Positions 10,134-18,520 of a stretch of 64,000 bases of DNA are shown in pieces (position 1 is the stretch's first letter; each line of letters starts with the position of its first letter). The stretch comes from Clostridium folliculivorans (GTDB lineage Bacteria; Bacillota; Clostridia; Clostridiales; Clostridiaceae). Position numbers and translations under genes: made by a program. The stretch lies in NCBI RefSeq assembly GCF_024341905.1, contig NZ_BQXY01000003.1, positions 186,001 to 250,000 on the forward strand. The letters are read 5' to 3'. Under the pieces are notes generated by a model, which had not been told where the DNA came from, did no database searches, and saw only the letters and a list, made by a program, of their open reading frames with translations.

Positions 10134-11030
10134 TTAGATGATTCCTATTATCTCATTGATATCCTTTATCCCTTGATCTTTTAAAAATTTCTCTATTCCT
10201 TCTATTATTTCTGGTGCAGCTGTTGGATTTGCAAAGTTTACTGTTCCAATTTGCACTGCCGTAGCTCCTGCCATCAAGAATTCTATAGCATCGTTGGCAT
10301 TCATGATTCCACCTAATCCAACTACAGGTATATCTACAGCTTTAGAAACTTCATACACCATTCTTAGTGCAATAGGTTTTATTGCTGGGCCTGAAAGTCC
10401 TGCAAAGGTATTATTGAAAACTGGTTTTCTCTTATTTATATCTATGGCCATGCCCTTTACAGTATTTATTAATGATAATGAATCAGCTCCAGCTTTTGCA
10501 CAACTTAACGCCATATCAACAATATCTTCTGCATTTGGCGATAACTTTACCATCAGTGGCTTCTTTGTGACCTTTCTTACTTTAGATACAACATCGTACG
10601 CTACATCTGCTTTAATGCCAAAAGCCATACCTCCAGATTTAACATTTGGACATGATATATTTAGCTCAATCATATCTATATCTGTTCTATCAAGTTTTTC
10701 AGCACCTATTTCATAATCTTCAATGGTGCTTCCACCTAAATTAGCTATTATATTTGTATTTAAAAGTCTCATCTTAGGTAAAACTTCGGTTATAAATGAA
10801 TCGACCCCCGGATTTTGCAAGCCCACACTATTCATCATACCTGATTCTGTTTCAAATACTCTTATTCCATCATTACCTTGTCTACTATTTAGTGTTAGAC
10901 CTTTTGAACTTATGCCTCCTAAAATTCCTACATCATAGAAATCTCCATATTCTTCTCCAAAACCATACGTGCCTGAAGCAGCAATAATTGGATTTTTAAA
11001 ATCTATCCCATTTATATTTACTTTTAGCAT
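10134..11030 (-). CDS. pyrD: Dihydroorotate dehydrogenase, catalytic subunit (class 1B)
   Basis: It oxidises dihydroorotate to orotate on an FMN-containing TIM barrel. The 298 residues include [11 protein letters not shown] near the active site, a conserved Lys in MVKLSPN, and the C-terminal phosphate-binding [11 protein letters not shown]. As a class 1B enzyme it works with the iron-sulfur/FAD subunit PyrK encoded directly upstream, so electrons can go to NAD. Confidence 0.95.
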   Translation of the reverse strand: MLKVNINGIDFKNPIIAASGTYGFGEEYGDFYDVGILGGISSKGLTLNSRQGNDGIRVFETESGMMNSVGLQNPGVDSFITEVLPKMRLLNTNIIANLGGSTIEDYEIGAEKLDRTDIDMIELNISCPNVKSGGMAFGIKADVAYDVVSKVRKVTKKPLMVKLSPNAEDIVDMALSCAKAGADSLSLINTVKGMAIDINKRKPVFNNTFAGLSGPAIKPIALRMVYEVSKAVDIPVVGLGGIMNANDAIEFLMAGATAVQIGTVNFANPTAAPEIIEGIEKFLKDQGIKDINEIIGII

Positions 11031-11042
11031 AGCTTCATCCCC

Positions 11043-11783
11043 CTAAAGTTCTAGATCATGACCATTAAATACAGGGCCATCTTTGCAAGTTCTTTTATTA
11101 CCTTCTTTTGTTTTGCAGGTGCATACAAGACATGCTCCCACACCACAAGCCATATGTTTTTCCATAGATGCATATATCTCTACATCATTTGCCTTTGCTC
11201 CATCAATTACCTTCTTCATCATTACTTCTGGTCCGCAGCATAATACTGTATCATACTTTGAGTAATCTATAATTTCTGTTACAAAGCCTTTATGTCCATA
11301 AGTTCCTTTATCCGTAGCTAAGAATACTTCATCAACAAAATCCTTTAATTCTTCGATTAAGTAAATGTCATCCCTAAATCCTGCATATAAGTCTAACTTT
11401 TTTGAAACTCCTTTATCTTTTATAACCTTAGATAGCTGAAGCATTGGAGCTATTCCTATACCTCCAGCAACTAACGCTACTCTTCCATACTGTTTATTTT
11501 CATCAAATCCATTCCCTAAGGGACCAATTACTTCTATGAATTCATCTATTTTTAGTTCTTTAAATTCTTCAGTACCTTTTCCTACTACAGCATATAGGAA
11601 TGATATGACACCATCTCTTTTTTCACAGATTGATATAGGCCTACCTAGAAGCGCTTTTTTAGGTTTTAACATATAAAATTGACCAGACACTATATCATCA
11701 TCACAAGCTAAAGAAATCTTATAAATGTTGCTTACTAAGTTTACATTATCTATTATCTTAACTTTTTTATAGTTAGCCTTCAT
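11043..11783 (-). CDS. pyrK: Dihydroorotate dehydrogenase, electron transfer subunit
   Basis: This FAD- and [2Fe-2S]-binding reductase passes electrons from PyrD to NAD. The flavin domain has GRPISIC, the nucleotide domain has AGGIGIAPML and CCGPEVMMKK, and the C-terminal cluster ligands are CGVGACLVC plus a later Cys in KRTCKDG. I start at the ATG at 11783, seven bases after GGAGG; the ATG at 11801 lies further inside pyrF. The start overlaps pyrF by 11 bases, suggesting coupled translation. Confidence 0.95.
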   Translation of the reverse strand: MKANYKKVKIIDNVNLVSNIYKISLACDDDIVSGQFYMLKPKKALLGRPISICEKRDGVISFLYAVVGKGTEEFKELKIDEFIEVIGPLGNGFDENKQYGRVALVAGGIGIAPMLQLSKVIKDKGVSKKLDLYAGFRDDIYLIEELKDFVDEVFLATDKGTYGHKGFVTEIIDYSKYDTVLCCGPEVMMKKVIDGAKANDVEIYASMEKHMACGVGACLVCTCKTKEGNKRTCKDGPVFNGHDLEL

Positions 11784-12666
11784 TTTTAGCCTCCAATCCA
11801 AGCACTGCCCTCTTTATATCATCTCTCATTCTTATAGTTTCTTTTCTTGCGCTGTCCTCAAAATTGATGAAATTTTCTTCTTCTTTATATGCAAGTAATA
11901 TCTTTCTAGAAGAATTTACTACTCCACCGTTGCCACTTTTTAGTGATATGGCAACATCTTCTGCACTTCCACCTTGAGCCCCATACCCAGGTATTAAAAA
12001 GTACGATGATGCAAGGCTTTCTCTAAGCTTTTTTGCTTGCTCTCTATGAGTACATCCAACTACAACTCCAAGAGAACTGTAACCACTATCCCCTATATAA
12101 TCTTTGCCTAGGGTTTCTATCATACTTCCTACATGCTCGTAAACTTCACTTTTACCGTCTATGATGCAGTCTTGTATATCACCTGATCCACTGTTTGAGG
12201 TTTTCACTAGTGCAAATATCCCCTTATTATGTTTTTCTAAATATGGTAGATACGGTTCTATACTATCCATCCCCATATATGGATTCAGTGTTATGAAATC
12301 ACTCTCAAATTCTCCTGTAAAATGTGCTTTCGCATACATCTTAGCAGTTGCAGCTATATCACCTCTTTTTATATCTGCTATAGCAATTAAATCTCTATCT
12401 CTAAGATATTTTAAGGTTTTACTGTAAGCTCTAAGACCTGCCATCCCCAAAGCTTCATAATAGGCAATTTGCAGTTTAAAACACGCTGCTACATCAAAAG
12501 TTGCATCAATTATTCTCCTGTTATATTCAAAGATAGCATCCTCAATATTTACAAACTTACTTAGTAGCTCCTGTGGGATGTAGCTTATATCAGTGTCTAA
12601 CCCAACACATACTACCCCATCTTTTTCTACCTTTTCATATAACTTGTCAACTATTTGATTACTCAT
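11773..12666 (-). CDS. pyrF: Orotidine 5'-phosphate decarboxylase (type 2)
   Basis: It decarboxylates OMP to UMP. The long form (297 residues) belongs to the clostridial/actinobacterial type 2 branch. The catalytic charged tetrad is visible in ADIKRGDI, with FKLQIAYYE upstream and PGYGAQGG for phosphate binding downstream. The start overlaps the end of pyrC by eight bases and the end overlaps pyrK. Confidence 0.94.
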   Translation of the reverse strand: MSNQIVDKLYEKVEKDGVVCVGLDTDISYIPQELLSKFVNIEDAIFEYNRRIIDATFDVAACFKLQIAYYEALGMAGLRAYSKTLKYLRDRDLIAIADIKRGDIAATAKMYAKAHFTGEFESDFITLNPYMGMDSIEPYLPYLEKHNKGIFALVKTSNSGSGDIQDCIIDGKSEVYEHVGSMIETLGKDYIGDSGYSSLGVVVGCTHREQAKKLRESLASSYFLIPGYGAQGGSAEDVAISLKSGNGGVVNSSRKILLAYKEEENFINFEDSARKETIRMRDDIKRAVLGLEAKNEG

Positions 12667-13870
12667 TTATAGCTTCCTCCTGCCTATCAAAAATTATCTT
12701 TCCAGCTTTTATAGTCTTTTCGATTACTCCATAAAACTCCCATCCTAAAAATGGAGTATTTTTACTTTTTGAAAGTATATCATCTTCTTTAACTTTAAAA
12801 TTCTTTTCTAGATCAATTATTACTAAATCCCCTTCATATCCCGGACAAATCTTACCTTTCTTTAACTTCAAAAGTTCAGCTGGCTTTGAACTCATCATCT
12901 CACTTAGCTTATTCAAATTTATATATTTTTCTTTTACAAGCTTGGTGTAACATATGGGAAATGCTGTCTCAAGTCCTATAAGTCCAGGTGCACCTTTTTC
13001 TTTGTCCTCATATGAATGAGGCGCATGATCAGTACCAATTACATCTACATCTCCATGTTCGATAGCTTTAACTAGGAAATTCACGTCTTCCATAGGTCTT
13101 ATTGGAGGATTAACTCTGTAATTTGAAACATCATTACTTAATGCTATATGATGCGGTGTTACTTCGCATGTAACCTTTGTTCCATCGCACTTTGCATCTA
13201 TCACATATTTCATAGCCTCTTTAGTACTTACATGGGCCATATGCAGCCTAGCTCCAGTATACTTTGCAAGACTAACATCTCTCCAAGTCATCATATTTTC
13301 TGCAAGCCTCATATCTATATCGGAAAATTCATGACTTTCAGCATGAGATATTACAAGCCAATCCATTTCCTTAGCCTTATTCATAGCTTCCATCATAACT
13401 CTGGAATCTGAAACTCCCTTGCCGTCATCGGATATCGCTTTTACTTCATCAGAGAATTCTTCTAAATGTGTTATTGTTTGTCCATCAAAATTCTTTGTTA
13501 TAGATACACATTGATGAACATCTATTAAGTCAGCTTCTTCATTTTTCTTATAAACATAATCTAGAACTTCCTTTGAGCTGCAAATAGGGTTTGTGTTAGC
13601 CATTAAATTAACTGTGGTATATCCACCTTTGGCAGCAGTCCTTGATCCAGTGTATAAATCTTCTTTATAAATAAAACCTGGCTCCCTAAAATGGGCATGC
13701 ATATCAACAAACGCAGGCATAACAGTAAGTCCTTCAGCATCTATAATCTCACACTTTTTATCGCTTATATTACTAGATATTTCTTCAATCTTTCCGTTCC
13801 TTATATATATGTCACCATAAAAACTATGACTTGCATCTATAATGTTGGCGTTCTTTATCAGTAAATCCAT
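12659..13870 (-). CDS. pyrC: Dihydroorotase
   Basis: This zinc amidohydrolase cyclises carbamoyl-aspartate to dihydroorotate. The metal motif HAHFREPG lies near residues 59-66, later ligands are in ISHAE and MAHVS, and the catalytic Asp lies in GTDHAPHS. At 403 residues it is the long (class I) type. It starts three bases after the pyrI stop codon. Confidence 0.94.
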   Translation of the reverse strand: MDLLIKNANIIDASHSFYGDIYIRNGKIEEISSNISDKKCEIIDAEGLTVMPAFVDMHAHFREPGFIYKEDLYTGSRTAAKGGYTTVNLMANTNPICSSKEVLDYVYKKNEEADLIDVHQCVSITKNFDGQTITHLEEFSDEVKAISDDGKGVSDSRVMMEAMNKAKEMDWLVISHAESHEFSDIDMRLAENMMTWRDVSLAKYTGARLHMAHVSTKEAMKYVIDAKCDGTKVTCEVTPHHIALSNDVSNYRVNPPIRPMEDVNFLVKAIEHGDVDVIGTDHAPHSYEDKEKGAPGLIGLETAFPICYTKLVKEKYINLNKLSEMMSSKPAELLKLKKGKICPGYEGDLVIIDLEKNFKVKEDDILSKSKNTPFLGWEFYGVIEKTIKAGKIIFDRQEEAINE

Positions 13871-13873
13871 GAT

Positions 13874-14314
13874 CTATTCCTCCAGTCTAATCGTTAGTTT
13901 ATGTTCTTCATCACAATAACAACATCTATACGTACCTTTTTCTCTGTTAGTCAGTATGAATTTTTGAGGGATATAATCCTCTACTGTAGTAATACATCTT
14001 GGATTCTTACACTTTATTAAGTTTTCAACTACGCTTGGAAGTTTTGGTTTAAGCTTTTTAACTATACTTTCACCTTCAACAATGTTTATTGAAATTGAAG
14101 GTGATATAAGTCCTAAAATCTCATAGTCGATATCTATTACATTATCAATCTTTATAATATCTTTTTTACCTAATTTCTTACTCTCCACGTTTTTTATAAG
14201 TGCTACAGAGTAATCTGCACTGTCTAAATTTAGATATTTATATATGCTGTTTCCCATTCCAGCTGTGATATGATCTATAACAATACCTTTTTTTATACTT
14301 GTAACTTGAAGCAT
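13874..14314 (-). CDS. pyrI: Aspartate carbamoyltransferase, regulatory chain
   Basis: This 146-residue chain binds nucleotides and holds catalytic trimers together. The C-terminal zinc site is a four-Cys arrangement, CKNPRC followed by CCYC, as in the E. coli regulatory chain. Its presence predicts an allosteric, nucleotide-inhibited ATCase in addition to RNA-level control at the leader. Its ATG overlaps the pyrB stop codon by one base. Confidence 0.95.
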   Translation of the reverse strand: MLQVTSIKKGIVIDHITAGMGNSIYKYLNLDSADYSVALIKNVESKKLGKKDIIKIDNVIDIDYEILGLISPSISINIVEGESIVKKLKPKLPSVVENLIKCKNPRCITTVEDYIPQKFILTNREKGTYRCCYCDEEHKLTIRLEE

Positions 14315-15237
14315 TATTTCACCCCCAAAAGCTTTGCAATAAGGGCCATTCTTGCATACATTCCGTATTTAGCCTGTTTAAAGTAACACGCTCTTTCATC
14401 TTCATCTATTGAATAGTCAATCTCATTTACTCTAGGTAGTGGATGCATTATCATAAGATCCTTTTTAGCCTTCTTTAATTTTTCTTTATCTAAAATATAG
14501 CTATCTCTAAGTCTTAGATATTCTGCTTCGTTAAAGAATCTTTCTTTTTGCACTCTAGTCATATAGAGTATATCAAGTTGTTCCATTGAGTTTTCTAAAG
14601 TTTCCACTTCCATAAACTCAATATTGTTTTTGTTTAATACTTCTTCTCTTATATAATCAGGAATCTTTAATTCACTTGGAGAAATTAAGATATACTTATT
14701 ATTATCATATCTTGACATGGCTTTTAGTAAGGAATGTACTGTTCTACCAAACTTTAAATCTCCGCATATACCTATAGTCATATTGTTAAAGGTACCTTTA
14801 AGCTCTTTAATTGTTAGTAAATCAGTTAAGGTTTGTGTAGGGTGTTGATGACCTCCGTCTCCAGCGTTGATAACTGGAATTTCGGAGTATATAGACGCTA
14901 CCTTTGCTGAGCCTTCCTTTGGATGTCTGATTGCAATTATATCTGAATAGCAGCCCACAGTTCTTATTGTGTCTGCAAGACATTCACCTTTAGAAACAGA
15001 ACTTGAATTAGGTTCTGAAAATCCAATTACTTTACCACCCAGTCTCATCATTGCAGCTTCGAAACTGAATCTTGTCCTAGTACTTGGTTCATAGAAAAGA
15101 GTTGCTAGTAGTTTGCCATCGCAAACTTTAGAAAATTCTTCTGGACATGACATTATATCACTTGCTAATTTAAATATTTCTTCTAATTCTTCTTTGGATA
15201 GATCCATAGGATCTATTAGACTTCTGCCTTTTAACAT
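14314..15237 (-). CDS. pyrB: Aspartate carbamoyltransferase, catalytic chain
   Basis: It condenses carbamoyl phosphate and aspartate, the committed step of pyrimidine synthesis. STRTRFSFE (carbamoyl phosphate site), HPTQTL and MHPLPR are all present. I start at the ATG at 15237, eight bases after AAGGAG; the ATG at 15243 is too close to that site. The protein is 307 residues, normal for the family. First gene of the operon. No carAB or pyrR lies in the window. Confidence 0.96.
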   Translation of the reverse strand: MLKGRSLIDPMDLSKEELEEIFKLASDIMSCPEEFSKVCDGKLLATLFYEPSTRTRFSFEAAMMRLGGKVIGFSEPNSSSVSKGECLADTIRTVGCYSDIIAIRHPKEGSAKVASIYSEIPVINAGDGGHQHPTQTLTDLLTIKELKGTFNNMTIGICGDLKFGRTVHSLLKAMSRYDNNKYILISPSELKIPDYIREEVLNKNNIEFMEVETLENSMEQLDILYMTRVQKERFFNEAEYLRLRDSYILDKEKLKKAKKDLMIMHPLPRVNEIDYSIDEDERACYFKQAKYGMYARMALIAKLLGVK

Positions 15238-15310
15238 ATTCATCTCTCCTTTTTAACATCTCGGTGTTAATTTAAAGAAGGAAAACTATATAGAATGCTA
15301 ATATTATTTT

Positions 15311-15360
15311 GCCCATCTGCCTTTTCAAAATATAGCGTAGAAATTATGGCAGGCGAATAC
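15311..15360 (+). repeat. Repeat R2, copy c (divergent)
   Basis: CCCATCTGCCTTTT and GTAGAAATTATGGCAGGCGAATAC resemble the R2 sequences at 5853 and 16973. It lies in the pyr leader between the attenuator and pyrB, so on the minus strand it would be transcribed as part of the pyr mRNA 5' region. Confidence 0.45.
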
Positions 15361-15452
15361 CTTTATTTTTTACTGTCAGATTTAAAAAAACAGCTAAATA
15401 GTTTAAATAATTAGGTTTAGCTATCTTGAAAAATTTAGCACTTCCTAGGCAG

Positions 15453-15480
15453 TAAAAAAGCCTTCCTATAAAGGAAGGCA
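15453..15480 (-). terminator. pyr attenuator terminator
   Basis: On the minus strand GCCTTCCT (15479-15472) pairs with AGGAAGGC (15467-15460) and six Ts follow. It lies about 220 bases before pyrB and downstream of the PyrR-type hairpin. Read-through would depend on the alternative pairing described for 15606-15636. Confidence 0.85.
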
Positions 15481-15605
15481 TAATATCGCTACGTTAGCAC
15501 ACAGATAAACCCCAAATGTTTTATGTTATATAAAGTATACATAAAATACTAGGCTATACTTACAACTCTGCTTGGTTTATCTTCATTTTAGCATTAATAT
15601 AACTT

Positions 15606-15636
15606 CCTTATTGATCTCTCTGGATCAAGTTAAAGG
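15606..15636 (-). promoter_or_regulatory. PyrR-type RNA binding hairpin (anti-antiterminator)
   Basis: On the minus strand the leader contains TTGATCCAGAGAGATCAA, a stem closed by CCTT/AAGG, with the UCCAGAGAG core known for PyrR targets. Its 3' side includes AAGGAAG, which can instead pair with the CTTCCTT in the 5' arm of the terminator at 15453-15480. This gives the standard scheme: PyrR with UMP stabilises this hairpin and lets the terminator form; without it, the antiterminator forms and the operon is read. Confidence 0.78.
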
Positions 15637-15651
15637 TTAATTGTTAAACAT

Positions 15652-15680
15652 AGGATATCACTTATTGCCTGTACTGTCAA
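15652..15680 (-). promoter_or_regulatory. Promoter of the pyr operon
   Basis: On the minus strand TTGACA (15680-15675) and TATCCT (15657-15652) are separated by 17 bases. Transcription would start just upstream of the PyrR-type hairpin, which supports the assignment. Confidence 0.72.
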
Positions 15681-15768
15681 CTTTTATTTAGGTGGTAACT
15701 CTTCATCCTCTAAAGCGTACAACACGCATTCTATGAGTAACTTTTTAAATAGTTAAAAATTTACCTTT

Positions 15769-15871
15769 ATGGATGTACCACTTAGTAATAAAATATATTA
15801 TTTTTAAATTCTCTCACCAAAAGCCGTGAGAGTTTTAAAAATAGATTTCGGTTCGAAGTGGTACATATATA
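15769..15871. repeat. Long palindrome with R4 ends
   Basis: The outer arms are ATGTACCACTT (from 15772) and AAGTGGTACAT (to 15866). The inner stem is CTCTCAC / GTGAGAG with AT-rich flanks that also pair. The R4 end sequence recurs at 37489-37503 (inverted) and 50142-50156. It lies between the ABC ATPase gene and the pyr promoter. It could serve as a terminator, or be a mobile palindromic repeat. Confidence 0.7.
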
Positions 15872-15963
15872 GACATACAACTTCAAATTGAAATTTATCA
15901 AAATAATGCTTCGTAAGACCATCGAAAGCATTATTTTGAGTCTAATGATTGAAGTAGTATGTC
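15872..15963. repeat. Second long palindrome
   Basis: The outer arms GACATACAACTTCAA and TTGAAGTAGTATGTC nearly match, and the inner arms CAAAATAATGCTT and AAGCATTATTTTG match perfectly. It directly abuts the R4 palindrome, so two cruciform-capable sequences sit head to tail. No coding potential seen. Confidence 0.75.
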
Positions 15964-16093
15964 AGTTTAGAGGAATAGATATCCCATTTCCATAATCTAG
16001 AAATATGCTAATAATCTATTTAACTATTAAAGGTATTTTACTTAATAAATACATTTCATTTGGTACTGGTATATCTCTATAAAAACTTTTCGA

Positions 16094-16801
16094 TTATACC
16101 TTAATACTATCTTTCACAACTTGTCCATCAAGTATATCAATTCTTCTGTTGCAATAAGCTGCTATATTCTCATCATGAGTTACTATTATGACAGTTTTAC
16201 CTCTTTTATTTATGTCTACTAACAGATTCATAACTTCTCTGCCATTCTTTTGATCCAAGGCTCCGGTAGGTTCATCAGCAATTACTATCTCCGGTTCTGA
16301 CACCAAGGCTCTCGCTATGGCAACTCTTTGTTGTTGACCACCAGACAATTGGTATGGATACTTAAATCTATGTTCCTTTATCCCTAGGGATTCTAGCATG
16401 TTTAAAACTCTTGAATTTATTTCCTTCCTTGAAAGCTTATCTTTTCTCTCAGAATATAAGTTTTTATATATTAATGGAAGCTCTATATTTTCTTGAACAG
16501 TATGATCATCAATTAATGCAAATTGCTGAAAGATAAATCCTATATTATTATTTCTAGTCTGCGCCATCTCTAAGGAACTTAAGCTTTCAACTTGTCTTTC
16601 ATCAATATAATATTCTCCTGAAGTAGGTTTATCTAAACACCCTAAAATATTTAGCATTGTGGTCTTACCTGACCCAGAAGGTCCCATAATCGCAACCATT
16701 TCTCCTTCTTCTATATTTAAAGATACATTCTCCAAAGCCATAGTCACAGTTCCATAAGTAATGTATTTTTTCACTACATCTTTAATCTTTATTAGACTCA
16801 T
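16094..16801 (-). CDS. ABC transporter ATP-binding protein (MacB/LolD type)
   Basis: The 235-residue ATPase has Walker A GPSGSGKTT (about 39-47), a Q-loop FIFQQFALI, signature LSGGQQQRVAIARAL, Walker B VIADEPTGALD and an H-loop VTHDE. The LDxPTSGEYY and short-loop features are those of the MacB/LolD/FtsE group, which drive periplasmic or membrane-extraction transporters. It belongs with the two FtsX-like permeases upstream but is separated from them by 457 bases containing the enlarged R1 repeat. Its own ribosome binding site (GGAGGG) is present. Confidence 0.92.
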   Translation of the reverse strand: MSLIKIKDVVKKYITYGTVTMALENVSLNIEEGEMVAIMGPSGSGKTTMLNILGCLDKPTSGEYYIDERQVESLSSLEMAQTRNNNIGFIFQQFALIDDHTVQENIELPLIYKNLYSERKDKLSRKEINSRVLNMLESLGIKEHRFKYPYQLSGGQQQRVAIARALVSEPEIVIADEPTGALDQKNGREVMNLLVDINKRGKTVIIVTHDENIAAYCNRRIDILDGQVVKDSIKV

Positions 16802-16886
16802 TTAACTCACTGCCCTCCAATTAATTATATTTTAATCTATGCTTAAGGGGATTTGTAAATTTAATTGGTTATACAGGAGATGCTAT

Positions 16887-16961
16887 ATGAGCGAGCTACT
16901 AGAATTAAATGATTTTTTCAGATGGAGTGGCTCTAAAAAATCGCTAATCGTTCTTTATTAG
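16887..16961 (+). pseudogene. Interrupted R1 micro-ORF, copy B
   Basis: It begins ATG with the same AGGAG upstream and encodes MSELLELNDFFRW, as in copies A and C. It then runs into the inserted sequence and stops after 24 residues. The original 3' part of the frame reappears at 17119 after the insert. Confidence 0.35.
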
Positions 16962-16972
16962 TGATTTTTTTT
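16935..16972. terminator. Bidirectional terminator-like hairpin in R1 copy B
   Basis: ATCGCTAAT pairs with ATTAGTGAT, with A-runs before and T-runs after, so it could terminate on either strand. On the minus strand it lies between the ABC permease and ATPase genes and would lower ATPase transcription if active. Confidence 0.55.
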
Positions 16973-17036
16973 ACGCATCTGCCTTTTCTGAACGTATGTG
17001 AAGAAATTCTGGTAGGCGACATATTCTCACTTTTTT
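16973..17036 (+). repeat. Repeat R2, copy b
   Basis: Closely matches 5853-5908: GCATCTGCCTTTT, CGTATGTGAAGAA and GGCG-CATATTCT occur in the same order and spacing. In both places it directly follows a terminator-like hairpin. Here it is nested inside R1 copy B. Confidence 0.65.
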
Positions 17037-17258
17037 ACTCTTTATATATATCCTCTTTGCTTTCTTAAATTTTATATATGAAAGTTTTACAAGAAAGCAT
17101 GATTAATAAAGAGTAAAAACTGTACTGTTCGAACGTAGTGAGTTTACAGTTTTAGCCATGGAATATGACAAAATCATATTAATTCTTTGCGAATGCTCAT
17201 TAAAGCATCGGATGTATAACCACTTAATTTCAACACGGTGCTTTAACAGTTCCATGTT

Positions 17259-18503
17259 TTAAGCTTCTCTAATTAACTCTATCGGTTCTAGTTTAAAGGT
17301 TTTAATAACTAATGGAATTACAGAAATAAGCATAAAAAAACCTGCAACAAAATATGCTATACCTACAACTTTTAAATCTATTAATATTTGAGGCACAAGA
17401 TGCTCAACACCAAAAGCGCATAAGTAAGCAGCTACTCCAGATATAAGGTACAATAATACCAGTTCTAATCCTAACATAATGGATAAGTTACTTTTTCTAG
17501 CTCCTAAAGCAAATCTTACTCCGATTTCTTTTTGTCGTTTTATTAAGGTGGAAAAAGACACACTTAAAATTCCAAAGGATGATAGTAAAAGCATTATTAC
17601 TACATAAAAAATTCCAGTATAATCTTTTTTAGCATACTGCTCTAACTTCGCATATCTATCTCCCAAATTCAACAATGTAATATTATGAGTCTTTATCTTA
17701 TCAGTATATTCTTTTTCTATTGCCTCTACATCAGCTTTATTTTTCAACTTTATCAGTAATGTCTGAAAAGCCTCTCTAGTTCCATCCATATGTGCAGGTA
17801 ATTTTGAGGAAATAACTACGTATCCATTATTCTGTAACCCCAACTCTTCAACACCATCATCCTCTGTAGGCTTAGTTGGGTCTAATACTCCTACTATTTT
17901 ATACTTTATAGGTTTATGAGTTTTGTAATCTATGGCACCAGGTAGTTCAACAATAGAGCCAATCGGATTTTTCTTTTCTAAGGGTGGTCCTATCAAAAGT
18001 GGCACTAATTCATCTTTATTTTCATTATTTTTATAATAACTCTTTAAACTCTCTCCTTTTATAACCTTATAATCATAAAAGTCAACTGCATTCCTATCAT
18101 CAAAAATAGCTAAGAGATTTAAAACGTTTGCTTTAAGCTCTCCTGGATTGTTTGAATTAGGCTCTAGTACCTTAACATAGGTTTTACCTATCTTGTCTAC
18201 TCTATTATCCTTTTCAAGTAATTTACTTAGCTCTAGTGTAGGAAGTAAACTACCTTTATCTCGTCCCATAAAACTGTTTTTTGTTAAATTATCCTCATTA
18301 TGCAATTCCATAGGAAAAGAATTAACTATAAAAAGCTCTGGGGTAACTACCTTTAAAGCTTCATCTACATATGAGAAACTGTACTCAAGCCTACCTAAAA
18401 TTAAAAGCATAATAAAAAAACATAAAAATAGTTCAATTATCAATAATATATTTCTCTTTTTTTGTTTGAGGAAGGATCTCCAAGTCATTTGCAAAATCTC
18501 CAA
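17259..18503 (-). CDS. ABC transporter permease (FtsX/MacB type), second
   Basis: A 414-residue permease with one N-terminal membrane segment (about 16-36), a large extracellular domain of some 250 residues, and three C-terminal segments, the FtsX/MacB topology. The cytoplasmic loop before the second C-terminal segment carries KRQKEIGVRFALGARKSN, the region that docks to the ATPase. It follows the first permease gene by 17 bases. Such pairs export peptides or lipoproteins, or act in sensing and resistance to antimicrobial peptides. Confidence 0.85.
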   Translation of the reverse strand: MEILQMTWRSFLKQKKRNILLIIELFLCFFIMLLILGRLEYSFSYVDEALKVVTPELFIVNSFPMELHNEDNLTKNSFMGRDKGSLLPTLELSKLLEKDNRVDKIGKTYVKVLEPNSNNPGELKANVLNLLAIFDDRNAVDFYDYKVIKGESLKSYYKNNENKDELVPLLIGPPLEKKNPIGSIVELPGAIDYKTHKPIKYKIVGVLDPTKPTEDDGVEELGLQNNGYVVISSKLPAHMDGTREAFQTLLIKLKNKADVEAIEKEYTDKIKTHNITLLNLGDRYAKLEQYAKKDYTGIFYVVIMLLLSSFGILSVSFSTLIKRQKEIGVRFALGARKSNLSIMLGLELVLLYLISGVAAYLCAFGVEHLVPQILIDLKVVGIAYFVAGFFMLISVIPLVIKTFKLEPIELIREA

Positions 18504-18520
18504 TTATAAACCCTCCTTAA

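Larger units (their letters stand above)
16858..17235 (+). repeat. Palindromic repeat element R1, copy B, with nested insert
   Basis: The left 70 and right 115 bases match R1 copies A and C. Between them lie about 190 extra bases: a hairpin with Ts on both sides (ATCGCTAAT / ATTAGTGAT, 16940-16970), R2 copy b (16973-17036), and a further palindrome (TTTTTACTCTTTAT ... ATAAAGAGTAAAAA, 17034-17118). The element sits between the permease gene ending at 17259 and the ATPase gene starting at 16801 of the same operon. Copies A and B share about 14 more bases beyond the right end (GGTGCTTTAACAG). Confidence 0.78.

Noticed and set aside
15769..15963. CRISPR-like repeat array
   Set aside because: The repeats are two different palindromes without regular spacers, leader or cas genes.
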